Below are positions 1 through 6,554 of a DNA stretch of 7,413 bases, piece after piece; position 1 is the stretch's first letter, and every line of letters starts with the position of its first letter. Made by a program: the position numbers and the translations under genes. Below the pieces are notes generated by a model. The model was not told the origin of the DNA, did not search any database, and was given only the letters and a program-made list of their open reading frames with translations. This DNA comes from JBLHIK01 sp047614005 (GTDB lineage: Bacteria; Patescibacteriota; Minisyncoccia; Phycocordibacterales; UBA1006), in NCBI GenBank assembly GCA_047614005.1, contig JBLHIK010000024.1, forward strand, positions 1 through 7,413, read 5' to 3'.

Positions 1-797
1 AACAGGAGCAAGACACTGCTCTTTTTGCTGTAAAAAATTCAAGTGAAAGCAACGACTCTGATGGGGATGGCCTTCTCGACTGGGAAGAAGCACTCTGGGA
101 AACCAATCCTTTTGATGCAGATTCTGACAATAACGGCATCTCTGACGGGAAAGAAGTAAAAAGATGGCAAGAGGAAAACAAGAAAGAATACCCTGAAAGT
201 ATCAGTGAAAAGAAAAGATCAGAAACAGTTGAAACTTCTACTGAAGCCTTTATGGGAGACATTTTATCTGAACTTACTGCTGTAAGAAAACAAGGTCTAT
301 TTATAGGAGAAAAAGAGAAGCTTGAAATATCTCAGAAGCTTGAACAAAACATTTTTAATCAAAAAATAACACCTTATTTTACAATAAGTGATCTTACTTT
401 TTCAGAAGACATACAAACATATGCCAATGATGTTATTTATGCTCTTGAAGAATATAGCAAATCCCAACTTATAGGAAACGAGCTACTTATGTTTGATTCA
501 CTCCTAAAAAATGAACAGCGTGTTCTTGAAGAAGAGCAATTGCTCATCTCTATTGCGCAAGAGTATAAAAATCTGGCAAAAAAATTTGTCTCAATACATA
601 TTCCAATAGATATGCTAGATAAACATCTTGCAGTAGCTAATGATATATATGCAGTAGGTATCTCTATAGAAAAGATGGCAAACATTTCAACTGATCCATT
701 GCAAGCATTCATAGGACTGTTCCAATATGATACTTATAGTATTGAATTTACCACATCTATTGAAAACTTAACCCAGCATCTTGATACTATGCTATAA
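1..797 (+). CDS. Calcium-loop (TSP3-like) protein, 5' end cut by the window
   Basis: The frame is open from the first base (first full codon at 3) to TAA 795-797, giving 264 visible residues. The true start lies outside, so the internal ATG at 252 is not the start. Near the visible N-terminus are two calcium loops of the DxDxDGxxDxxE type. The first uses D18, D20, D22, D26 and E29 (visible numbering). The second uses D40, D42, N44, D48 and E51. They are linked by a W-E-T-N-P-F stretch, as in thrombospondin type 3 or dockerin-like repeats. The remaining ~200 residues look soluble and helical and carry no catalytic motif I recognise. From memory, CPR genomes often encode membrane-anchored proteins with such DSDGDGL-DWEE loops beside type IV secretion-like genes. 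If this one follows that pattern, its anchor or signal lies upstream and the loops face outward. Function is unknown; an adhesion or structural role is inference. Confidence 0.85.
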   Translation, partial: QEQDTALFAVKNSSESNDSDGDGLLDWEEALWETNPFDADSDNNGISDGKEVKRWQEENKKEYPESISEKKRSETVETSTEAFMGDILSELTAVRKQGLFIGEKEKLEISQKLEQNIFNQKITPYFTISDLTFSEDIQTYANDVIYALEEYSKSQLIGNELLMFDSLLKNEQRVLEEEQLLISIAQEYKNLAKKFVSIHIPIDMLDKHLAVANDIYAVGISIEKMANISTDPLQAFIGLFQYDTYSIEFTTSIENLTQHLDTML

Positions 798-798
798 T
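790..798 (+). promoter_or_regulatory. Extended -10 promoter (TGCTATAAT) overlapping the upstream stop codon
   Basis: TGC plus a perfect TATAAT (793-798) makes a consensus extended -10. Seven bases separate it from the ATG at 806, so the predicted transcription start falls at or next to the start codon. The element is formed by the last Met and Leu codons and the TAA stop of the preceding gene. No good -35 is seen at 17 bases; TTGAAA at 760-765 is too far away (27 bases), so activity would depend on the TG extension. The same motif recurs before two other genes in the window. Confidence 0.6.
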
Positions 799-805
799 TT
801 TATAT

Positions 806-2158
806 ATGTTTCAGCAAAAAACATCCTATATAAAAAAATTACACTTAATTACTATTTGTTTTTCTTTTGTTTTTGGACTGTATTCTATCCCTAATACAGT
901 ACATGCAGAAATACCAAAGTCTTGCTTTTCTCCAATGGGTCAAAGTCTCATAGATAAGGGTATAGAATGGGCAAAAGCTAAACTTATATCACTCGTGGCA
1001 AACAAGGTAGTAAAACCATTTGTAGCACTAATAACGGGAAAGGTTCCTACTTTTGACTCGTCTGCTGGTGATGTAACAGCTGATGTTGCTCGCGTTAATA
1101 TTCAACTAAAAACACAACTTGAAATGTTGAATTTGAAACAGGAGGAATCTCGTGGAAAAGAATTCTGCCTTGATGATCTTGCAAAACAAACAGGAGAAAA
1201 AACAAGAAATAACATTATTAAAAAAACTGCACAATGGGCATCAGAAGGATTTTCTTCTTCTGAAACAATAGGCGGGACTAAGCCTTTTGATGGAACTTCT
1301 TTCTTTATTGAAAGCACAAAATATTACGACACCATTGAGACAGTTGAAGTATATCGTGCTACTGATGAGCTACAAGAAAAAACAATCACTAATCCAGACA
1401 AAAGCCCTTTTAATAAACAAATAGCTCAAGCTATCGTCAATGAGCGTACTTCGACCTCTACTACCGACAATTTTACTCTCGATGAAGATATAGGAGACAA
1501 TTGGCGTGATTTTGAAAATGATTTCTCTGTAGGAGGTTGGAAGGGCTGGAATTCTCTCACTCAAAACGACTACAACACTCCAACAGGCTCATATCTCCGT
1601 ACAAAACAAGAACTCGACAGCCGCATAGAAAAAAAACAACTCAATGAAGAGCGTGATCGCACCCAAAACTTTATTTCACAAAAAAAATGTGACCAAGAAA
1701 CTCAAATAAACGGAAACACTTATTGTGATAGCTATACTGTCACAACACCCGGAACTGTTATTCAGAATCAACTACAAGACGCCACAGGTAGTCAGCTCAG
1801 ACAACTAGAAGTAGGCGACGAAGCAGGCGAGCTTCCTTCAGATAAAAAACGTAGAGAGTTATTTCAGTCAGGAATTGATAGTATTTCACAAGGAGGCGTA
1901 GTTTCTTTATCAAATAATGTAGATAGGCTTTCAAGCAGCCTATATGGTAATACTTCAAACGTTAATGATGCTCAGATACTTTACTTTATCTTACAAAAAA
2001 CTGGACATGGAAGCATAGAATCACTCCTTAAAACAAAACTTAATGTTAGTGATGATGTATTAGCAAATATTAGAGATATACACCCATATTTAGAGAATGT
2101 TTTTGGAGGACTTACTGGAGTAGCTAGGAGACTAGGAATAAATATAGATAACCTCTAA
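806..2158 (+). CDS. Secreted conserved CPR protein of the type IV secretion-like locus, function unknown
   Basis: This encodes 450 residues. An in-frame TGA at 782-784 and no other ATG before 806 fix the start. The N-terminus is a signal peptide: K10-K11, a hydrophobic stretch at about 12-28, then a likely cleavage site after VHA (residue 34). The mature protein has four cysteines, C40, C121, C295 and C307, suited to disulfides outside the membrane. A weakly hydrophobic helix lies at about 58-77. Other landmarks are K-T-A-Q-W-A-S-E-G-F (140-149), a GGWKGW tract (243-248) followed by L-T-Q and T-P-T-G, TTPGTVI (313-319) and RQLEVGDE (332-339). I recall this set of landmarks from uncharacterised Patescibacteria proteins that sit just before a VirB6-like gene, but I know no named family. 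The gene starts 8 bases after the previous stop and ends 5 bases before the next start. A periplasmic or surface accessory subunit of the machine is inferred. Confidence 0.85.
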   Translation: MFQQKTSYIKKLHLITICFSFVFGLYSIPNTVHAEIPKSCFSPMGQSLIDKGIEWAKAKLISLVANKVVKPFVALITGKVPTFDSSAGDVTADVARVNIQLKTQLEMLNLKQEESRGKEFCLDDLAKQTGEKTRNNIIKKTAQWASEGFSSSETIGGTKPFDGTSFFIESTKYYDTIETVEVYRATDELQEKTITNPDKSPFNKQIAQAIVNERTSTSTTDNFTLDEDIGDNWRDFENDFSVGGWKGWNSLTQNDYNTPTGSYLRTKQELDSRIEKKQLNEERDRTQNFISQKKCDQETQINGNTYCDSYTVTTPGTVIQNQLQDATGSQLRQLEVGDEAGELPSDKKRRELFQSGIDSISQGGVVSLSNNVDRLSSSLYGNTSNVNDAQILYFILQKTGHGSIESLLKTKLNVSDDVLANIRDIHPYLENVFGGLTGVARRLGINIDNL

Positions 2159-2163
2159 AACTC

Positions 2164-4941
2164 ATGAACTCTTTTTTCAAAAAAAGCATAATATTCTTTT
2201 CTCTCATTATGCTTTTTGCTGTTCCTGTTGATCTGACTATTTCTCTTTCAGGAAACACTCCTTCTGTCGCTCTTGAGATTCAACAAGCTCATGCTTCTTC
2301 ATTTGCAGAAGATATAGCGAGCGGTGTTGCAAATGCTACTTATGGACTTGCACAGATCACATCACAGCTCGTTCAATATCTCGGAGAATTCCTCGATGAC
2401 ATTATCAACTTTACCCTCAAATACAATTACGACAACATAGCCGGTATCGATGCTGGGTGGAAAACAGTGCGAGATGTTGCGAACCTCTTCTTTATATTTA
2501 TACTTCTTTTTATTGCCATAAAAATGATAATAGGAAGGGAGAGTGGTGGAAAGGACATCAAAAATGTGATTATAGTGGCACTTCTGATAAACTTCTCCCT
2601 CTTTTTTACCAAAGTCGTCATCGATGCTTCTAATATCTTTTCTCTTTATCTCTACAACGCTTCTGTATCCACAGAGATAACGACCAATCCAGACCTCACA
2701 GAAGATCAAATAATACAAAAAGACGAGAAATTACAAGAGCTTCTCGCAGAAAGCAAACTTCTTAACAAGCAATACAACTTTATAAAAGATAAAATAATGT
2801 ATGTAGGACGAGGAGATGACAGAGCACGAAGCAATCTTCTCTTTGCAGCTATTCAAAACCAGAGTTTTCGAAAAGAAGTCGAAGATACTCTTATAAATCC
2901 ATTGAAAGATAAGTATGCTTATTATACAAAAAATACACCTGCTGGTGAATGGGATGTTCTTAAAAATAATGGTAATCCTCTATGGCCGTTTTTTGCGCGC
3001 AGCGAAAACGGAGATGATATAGTAACACTTAAAACATCTAGAGGTATAAATGGTATAAGTTTTTTACATCTTTGGAATACCATGACTTTCCAACAAAATG
3101 ATGTAAATAAGTTTTTTAAGACAGAATGGGGTAAAACCACTTATCTCATTGATGCAAATCATACATATCAACTGCGAGAAGAACAATTTTTTGGAAACAG
3201 TATTAGTACTGGACCATTCAATCACTATGTTTTAAAATATGGAAAAGATGCTCTTGTGGATATAGAAGAACAAATAAAGAAAACCAATGCAGAGATCACA
3301 CTACTTAATACTGAACTGAGAGGAGAAGATCTTGAAACTGCAACTATTAGTACGAGCTTTATGAAAGTTCTCGGTATACAAGCACTTTTTCTAAACAGCG
3401 CCGCCCTTAATGACACAGGAAACAACAAAGGAGCTATTGCTTTCAACCTTTTCTTAATAGTATTTCTTGCTTTTACTTTCTGGGCATTTCTCAAAATGTC
3501 AATGATACTTGTAGCAAGGGTTATCATACTCATGTTTCTTCTTGTGTTTTCACCTCTGGCTCTCCTTGGTTTTCTTATACCAAGAATGCGTAAATCCATC
3601 ACAGATAAGTGGGTAGAAACTCTCTTGGGGCAAGCTCTCGTTGGTCCTGTGTTTTTCTTTTTTATTTTTCTCATTCTCAAAATTACAGAAAGTCTCACTG
3701 AGGCAGTATCTACAGGTTCTTTTGAAAGTTCAAGTAGCCTCGTCGCTACTCCTAACCAAATAGGAGGATCTCAAATATTTACCTTTATTCTCATCATAGG
3801 GCTTATCTATATAGCGATGAAAACTACCAAGAAAGTAGCAGGAGAATTCACAGCAGAAATACTAGGAGCAGGTGCAAAGATAGCCGCAGGAGCAGGAGGT
3901 CTTGCTCTGGGAGTAGCTACAGGAGGTACTGCTATGGCACTTAAGGGTACAGTAGGGCGAATAGCTTCGAGTAAACTAGCTGGAAGGATAGGAAGTCAAA
4001 AATGGCTTTCAAAAGAGAAAAGTGCCATAGGTGCAGATGGAAAAGCAACTAAAGTCCGTGTTCCTAATTTTGCTGGTAGGAGTTATGAAACTACTCGAAG
4101 AAAAGCGGCTCAAGGGAGCTTTGATGCTCGCAATACAAAAGCAGGAGGATTTGCTTATGATACTGTACTCAAAAAAGGACTTGGGGCTATTCTAAACTCT
4201 AATCTCAAAAATACAGAGATTGTGGACAGAAAGAAAACTGAAGGTGGATGGGAAAAGAAACAAGAAAGAGACCAAGAGAAAATTTTGAAGGAATCGGAAA
4301 AAAGAAAGGTTTCTCAAAACAGCCCTCTTTACACAACTCTTATGGAGCAACAGAAAAAACAATCAGCAGAAGCACCTAAACTTATGGCTGAAAAGACTAC
4401 AGCTGAACAGGCTATAAAAGAAGGAGAGGCAAGAGTACAAGATATTGATACTACAATTGCATCAAATGAAAAAGCTGCAAAAAATATGGAGACAAACTAT
4501 GGTGACTCAAACGGTGCTCACCAGATTAGACAAAAAAATGTTGTCTTACAGAAAGAAAAAGAAACTCGCACAGTAGAAATAGAAACAACTAAAGAAAACC
4601 TAGAAAAGACTAATGGTAGTGTTACTAAAAATAATGCTGATATTTCTCGTACAAAATCTTCTATAGAAGCTCTCACTCAACAATTAAGAGCTAATTATGC
4701 TAATCAAACAGAAGGAGGATTATCATATGCGAAAAATATAGCACTAGGAAGATCAGTCGACACTCTTCCTCAAACTGCCCACAAGATCAGAGAAGGGATA
4801 GGTCCAAAAAAAGCAGGAATTGATGAAGTTCTTCGAGGTCTTATAAAAGAAAACACTGCAGAAACACGCAGACAAGGTGTATATGAAATGAGAAGAGATA
4901 GAAAAGAAATGAGAAGTAATAATTCTGACACAGAAAAATAA
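2164..4941 (+). CDS. VirB6/TrbL-like polytopic membrane protein with long cytoplasmic tail
   Basis: This encodes 925 residues and is the likely inner-membrane channel component of the type IV secretion-like apparatus. A signal-like hydrophobic segment lies at about 5-25, with an A-H-A-S site near 42-45. Membrane helices follow at about 106-124 and 134-157. A loop of some 260 residues (about 160-425) has no hydrophobic stretch of helix length except a short one near 400-412. Then come helices at about 426-448, 449-472, 490-509 and 538-553. A Gly/Ala-rich stretch (567-590) leads into a basic, Lys/Glu/Gln-rich tail (about 610-925) with coiled-coil character at about 690-840. VirB6/TrbL proteins share a polytopic core, but at 925 residues this is far longer than classical VirB6 (about 300), as in extended VirB6 proteins. 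The loop probably faces outward and the tail the cytoplasm, by positive-inside reasoning. The start lies 5 bases after the upstream stop without a Shine-Dalgarno, suggesting coupled translation. The family call rests on topology and context. Confidence 0.8.
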   Translation: MNSFFKKSIIFFSLIMLFAVPVDLTISLSGNTPSVALEIQQAHASSFAEDIASGVANATYGLAQITSQLVQYLGEFLDDIINFTLKYNYDNIAGIDAGWKTVRDVANLFFIFILLFIAIKMIIGRESGGKDIKNVIIVALLINFSLFFTKVVIDASNIFSLYLYNASVSTEITTNPDLTEDQIIQKDEKLQELLAESKLLNKQYNFIKDKIMYVGRGDDRARSNLLFAAIQNQSFRKEVEDTLINPLKDKYAYYTKNTPAGEWDVLKNNGNPLWPFFARSENGDDIVTLKTSRGINGISFLHLWNTMTFQQNDVNKFFKTEWGKTTYLIDANHTYQLREEQFFGNSISTGPFNHYVLKYGKDALVDIEEQIKKTNAEITLLNTELRGEDLETATISTSFMKVLGIQALFLNSAALNDTGNNKGAIAFNLFLIVFLAFTFWAFLKMSMILVARVIILMFLLVFSPLALLGFLIPRMRKSITDKWVETLLGQALVGPVFFFFIFLILKITESLTEAVSTGSFESSSSLVATPNQIGGSQIFTFILIIGLIYIAMKTTKKVAGEFTAEILGAGAKIAAGAGGLALGVATGGTAMALKGTVGRIASSKLAGRIGSQKWLSKEKSAIGADGKATKVRVPNFAGRSYETTRRKAAQGSFDARNTKAGGFAYDTVLKKGLGAILNSNLKNTEIVDRKKTEGGWEKKQERDQEKILKESEKRKVSQNSPLYTTLMEQQKKQSAEAPKLMAEKTTAEQAIKEGEARVQDIDTTIASNEKAAKNMETNYGDSNGAHQIRQKNVVLQKEKETRTVEIETTKENLEKTNGSVTKNNADISRTKSSIEALTQQLRANYANQTEGGLSYAKNIALGRSVDTLPQTAHKIREGIGPKKAGIDEVLRGLIKENTAETRRQGVYEMRRDRKEMRSNNSDTEK

Positions 4942-4946
4942 TATAT

Positions 4947-5414
4947 ATGAACGAAGAAACACAAGAAATAATAGAGCAACAAATATCACTTTTACCTAAA
5001 GAATTAAAGGATATTGTATTAGATACTGCGTGGATTGACTCCCTTAAAGAACTCTCTACAAAACACAAACTTACTGTAGGACAAACAGGAATATATCAAA
5101 AAGAGGTTTTACTTCTTCTTATTGGTATTACTCACCCTGACTCTTTTGAAAGCAATATTGAAACAAGAATACCACTATCAAAAGGAAGGATAATAGCTCT
5201 TGTTCATGATACAAACGAGAGAATAATTTCTCCTATTAGAGAACAGCTAAAGACCACTCACCTTGAGCTTAAAAAGCAAACAGAGCCTATTACTCAGCCT
5301 TCAGGCTCACTTACCACAAAACGCATGAGTGAACCTGTGGAGATAGAAGGGCAGACTACTTCTCACACTCTTCGTACAAAAGATTTCGATCCTTATCACG
5401 AACCTATAGGATAA
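4947..5414 (+). CDS. Small conserved soluble protein, function unknown
   Basis: This encodes 155 residues with no signal peptide or membrane helix. The N-terminal ~105 residues look helical. Recognisable stretches are S-L-L-P-K-E-L (14-20), H-K-L-T-V-G-Q (40-46), a Leu-rich segment leading to G-I-T-H-P (60-64), and D-T-N-E-R-I-I-S-P-I-R-E (88-99). The last ~50 residues are polar and rich in Thr, Ser and Pro, and look disordered. I remember similar small proteins, with a 'LP.E...KH.LT..Q' start and a 'N..I..PIRE.L' end, as frequent in Parcubacteria near type IV secretion-like genes, but no function is known to me. The start is 5 bases after the preceding stop. It is the last gene before the terminator at 5418-5449. 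A cytosolic partner of the VirB6-like tail or of the ATPase is a guess from position only. Confidence 0.8.
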   Translation: MNEETQEIIEQQISLLPKELKDIVLDTAWIDSLKELSTKHKLTVGQTGIYQKEVLLLLIGITHPDSFESNIETRIPLSKGRIIALVHDTNERIISPIREQLKTTHLELKKQTEPITQPSGSLTTKRMSEPVEIEGQTTSHTLRTKDFDPYHEPIG

Positions 5415-5417
5415 AAC

Positions 5418-5449
5418 AAAAACCATCAGAATATCTTCTGATGGTTTTT
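5418..5449 (+). terminator. Intrinsic terminator after the small soluble protein gene
   Basis: A perfect 14-bp inverted repeat (5418-5431 with 5436-5449) closes on a TATC tetraloop. Its centre holds ACCATCAGAA/TTCTGATGGT and its outer part is five A:T pairs, giving a T-run (5445-5449) on the transcript. It begins three bases after the TAA at 5412-5414. Because the stem is flanked by A and T runs, it could also work in the opposite direction, though no gene on the minus strand needs it. It separates an upstream unit ending at 5414 from the PrgI gene. Confidence 0.85.
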
Positions 5450-5455
5450 AAAATC

Positions 5456-5464
5456 TGCTATACT
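5456..5464 (+). promoter_or_regulatory. Extended -10 promoter (TGCTATACT) just before the PrgI gene
   Basis: TGC followed by TATACT (5459-5464) stands 6 bases upstream of the ATG at 5471, placing the predicted transcription start on the A of the start codon. It follows the terminator by only six bases, so the next unit restarts transcription here. The hexamer 17 bases upstream (TTCTGA, inside the terminator stem) is a poor -35. The same 9-mer with the same 6-base spacing occurs before the gene at 5932. Confidence 0.65.
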
Positions 5465-5470
5465 ATATCT

Positions 5471-5872
5471 ATGAGATTTCGAGTACCACAATTCCTTGAT
5501 ATTCAAGATAAGATATTTGGTCCTTTTACGTTTCGTCAGTTTATATACATAGCAGGAGGTTTAGGTGGAGCTTTTGCATTGTGGAAGATCATACCCAAGC
5601 CTTTTGGTCTCTTTCTTGCTATTCCTTTTGTTATTTTTGCTGCGGCTCTTACTTTCTACAAGATAAACAACAAACCATTTCTTTACTATGTTGAACATGG
5701 AATAAAATATTTTTGGAAAGGGAAGATATTTATATGGAAAAAACCTACTTCAGAAAAAACTACTCCTAAAGAAAAGAAAAAAGCTGATACTATAGGAACA
5801 AATACTGGTAAATTTTCTGAAAGCAAGCTACAAAACATTGCATGGTCTCTCGATGTCCTTGATAAGAATTAA
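5471..5872 (+). CDS. prgI: PrgI-family (VirB3-like) inner-membrane protein
   Basis: This encodes 133 residues from ATG 5471. An in-frame ATG at 5441 would add ten residues, but it lies inside the terminator stem and upstream of the promoter. The protein from 5471 begins M-R-F-R-V-P-Q-F-L-D-I-Q-D-K-I-F-G-P, the usual PrgI opening, so 5471 is the right start. Two membrane helices follow at about 22-41 and 43-63, then a basic aromatic segment (K-Y-F-W-K-G-K) and a Lys-rich linker. A C-terminal S-K-L-Q-N-I-A-W-S-L-D-V (118-129) is a tail I recall from CPR homologues. PrgI-family proteins are small two-helix membrane proteins encoded before VirB4-type ATPases in Gram-positive conjugation systems and CPR genomes. 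They take the place of VirB3. The gene is followed within 700 bases by the VirB4 gene, as expected. Confidence 0.9.
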   Translation: MRFRVPQFLDIQDKIFGPFTFRQFIYIAGGLGGAFALWKIIPKPFGLFLAIPFVIFAAALTFYKINNKPFLYYVEHGIKYFWKGKIFIWKKPTSEKTTPKEKKKADTIGTNTGKFSESKLQNIAWSLDVLDKN

Positions 5873-5916
5873 CAATACACAATCCTCATACTTTTCTCAA
5901 TTTTATTATTGGAAGA

Positions 5917-5925
5917 TGCTATACT
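5917..5925 (+). promoter_or_regulatory. Extended -10 promoter (TGCTATACT) before the TraC-like gene
   Basis: In the 59-base gap after the PrgI gene, TGC plus TATACT (5920-5925) ends 6 bases before the ATG at 5932. The match to the PrgI promoter includes the following ATAT and the spacing. No convincing -35 is seen in the T-rich stretch upstream, and no hairpin terminator is visible in the gap. The promoter therefore probably adds to read-through from the PrgI gene and drives the TraC-like and VirB4 genes. Confidence 0.6.
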
Positions 5926-5931
5926 ATATTT

Positions 5932-6552
5932 ATGGCTTTATCTGCAAAAGCAACTCAAGAGTTTGTTCCTATTGAAAAGATACGTGATGGTGTCGTTGTT
6001 TTAAAAGATGGAGGACTCCGAAGTGTTCTGATGTGTTCTTCTGTCAACCTCTCTCTTAAATCAAGCGATGAACAGCAAGCTGTTATTCTCAATTTTCAAA
6101 CCTTTCTCAACTCTCTTGATTTTACAACTCAGATAGTTATACAATCACGACGTCTTGATATTCGACCATACATATCAATGCTAGAAGACAGACTCGCCAT
6201 GCAAACAGAACCATTGCTTAAGGTACAGATTCAAGAATACATGAACTTTATTCGTCAATTTACAGAAGACGTAAACGTTATGAAAAAATACTTTTTTGTC
6301 GTTGTTCCTTATGATGGAACGGCTGCTAGCAATGCAAAAGGTTTTTCACTCTTTAGAAGCAAAAAGAAGCAGACAGATACAGAGCGTTTTGAAGAGAAGA
6401 GAAACCAGCTCGACCAAAGAGTAGGGGTTGTCCAGCAAAGCCTCAACAGAGTAGGAGTGAGAAGCAAGCAGCTCGGCACAGAAGAGCTCATAGAAATGTA
6501 TTATAAGGTATTAAACCCTGGAGATATTGCAGGTGTAGTACGCGTTGAATAA
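5932..6552 (+). CDS. TraC-like domain protein, stand-alone N-terminal domain of a VirB4-type ATPase
   Basis: This encodes 206 residues with no signal, membrane helix or Walker motif. It opens with A-T-Q-E-F-V-P-I-E-K-I-R-D-G (7-20) and V-L-K-D-G-G-L-R-S-V-L (23-33). The segment S-S-D-E-Q-Q-A-V-I-L-N-F-Q-T-F-L-N-S-L-D-F spans 44-64. It continues with T-Q-I-V-I-Q-S-R-R-L (66-75), then F-F-V-V-V-P-Y (121-127) and a Lys-rich loop (143-147). The last segment has R-V-G-V-R-S-K-Q-L-G-T-E-E-L-I-E-M-Y-Y (173-191). This order matches what I know of TraC-like domain proteins that directly precede virB4 in CPR genomes and resemble the N-terminal region of TraC/VirB4 ATPases. The gene lies 2 bases before the VirB4 start. 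It likely forms a complex with that ATPase on the inner face of the membrane, supplying the part that meets the channel. The fold assignment is from memory. Confidence 0.85.
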   Translation: MALSAKATQEFVPIEKIRDGVVVLKDGGLRSVLMCSSVNLSLKSSDEQQAVILNFQTFLNSLDFTTQIVIQSRRLDIRPYISMLEDRLAMQTEPLLKVQIQEYMNFIRQFTEDVNVMKKYFFVVVPYDGTAASNAKGFSLFRSKKKQTDTERFEEKRNQLDQRVGVVQQSLNRVGVRSKQLGTEELIEMYYKVLNPGDIAGVVRVE

Positions 6553-6554
6553 AT

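Noticed and set aside
252..797. ATG at 252 as the start of the calcium-loop protein
   Set aside because: The same frame stays open to the window edge and the upstream part encodes two well-formed calcium loops, so the gene is longer and cut by the window.
1731..1740. TATACT inside the secreted protein gene as an internal promoter
   Set aside because: It lacks the TG extension and has no start codon at the 6-7 base spacing seen at the other three sites.
2362..3698. Several open frames on the minus strand within the VirB6-like gene
   Set aside because: They lie antisense to a clearly coding frame with membrane-protein composition, show no domain I recognise, and have no promoter or start signal of their own.
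4753..5068. Overlapping minus-strand open frames across the 4941/4947 gene junction
   Set aside because: Hydrophobic, Phe/Ser/Cys-rich translations are expected from the reverse of Lys/Glu-rich coding DNA; three frames overlap each other and none looks like a real protein.
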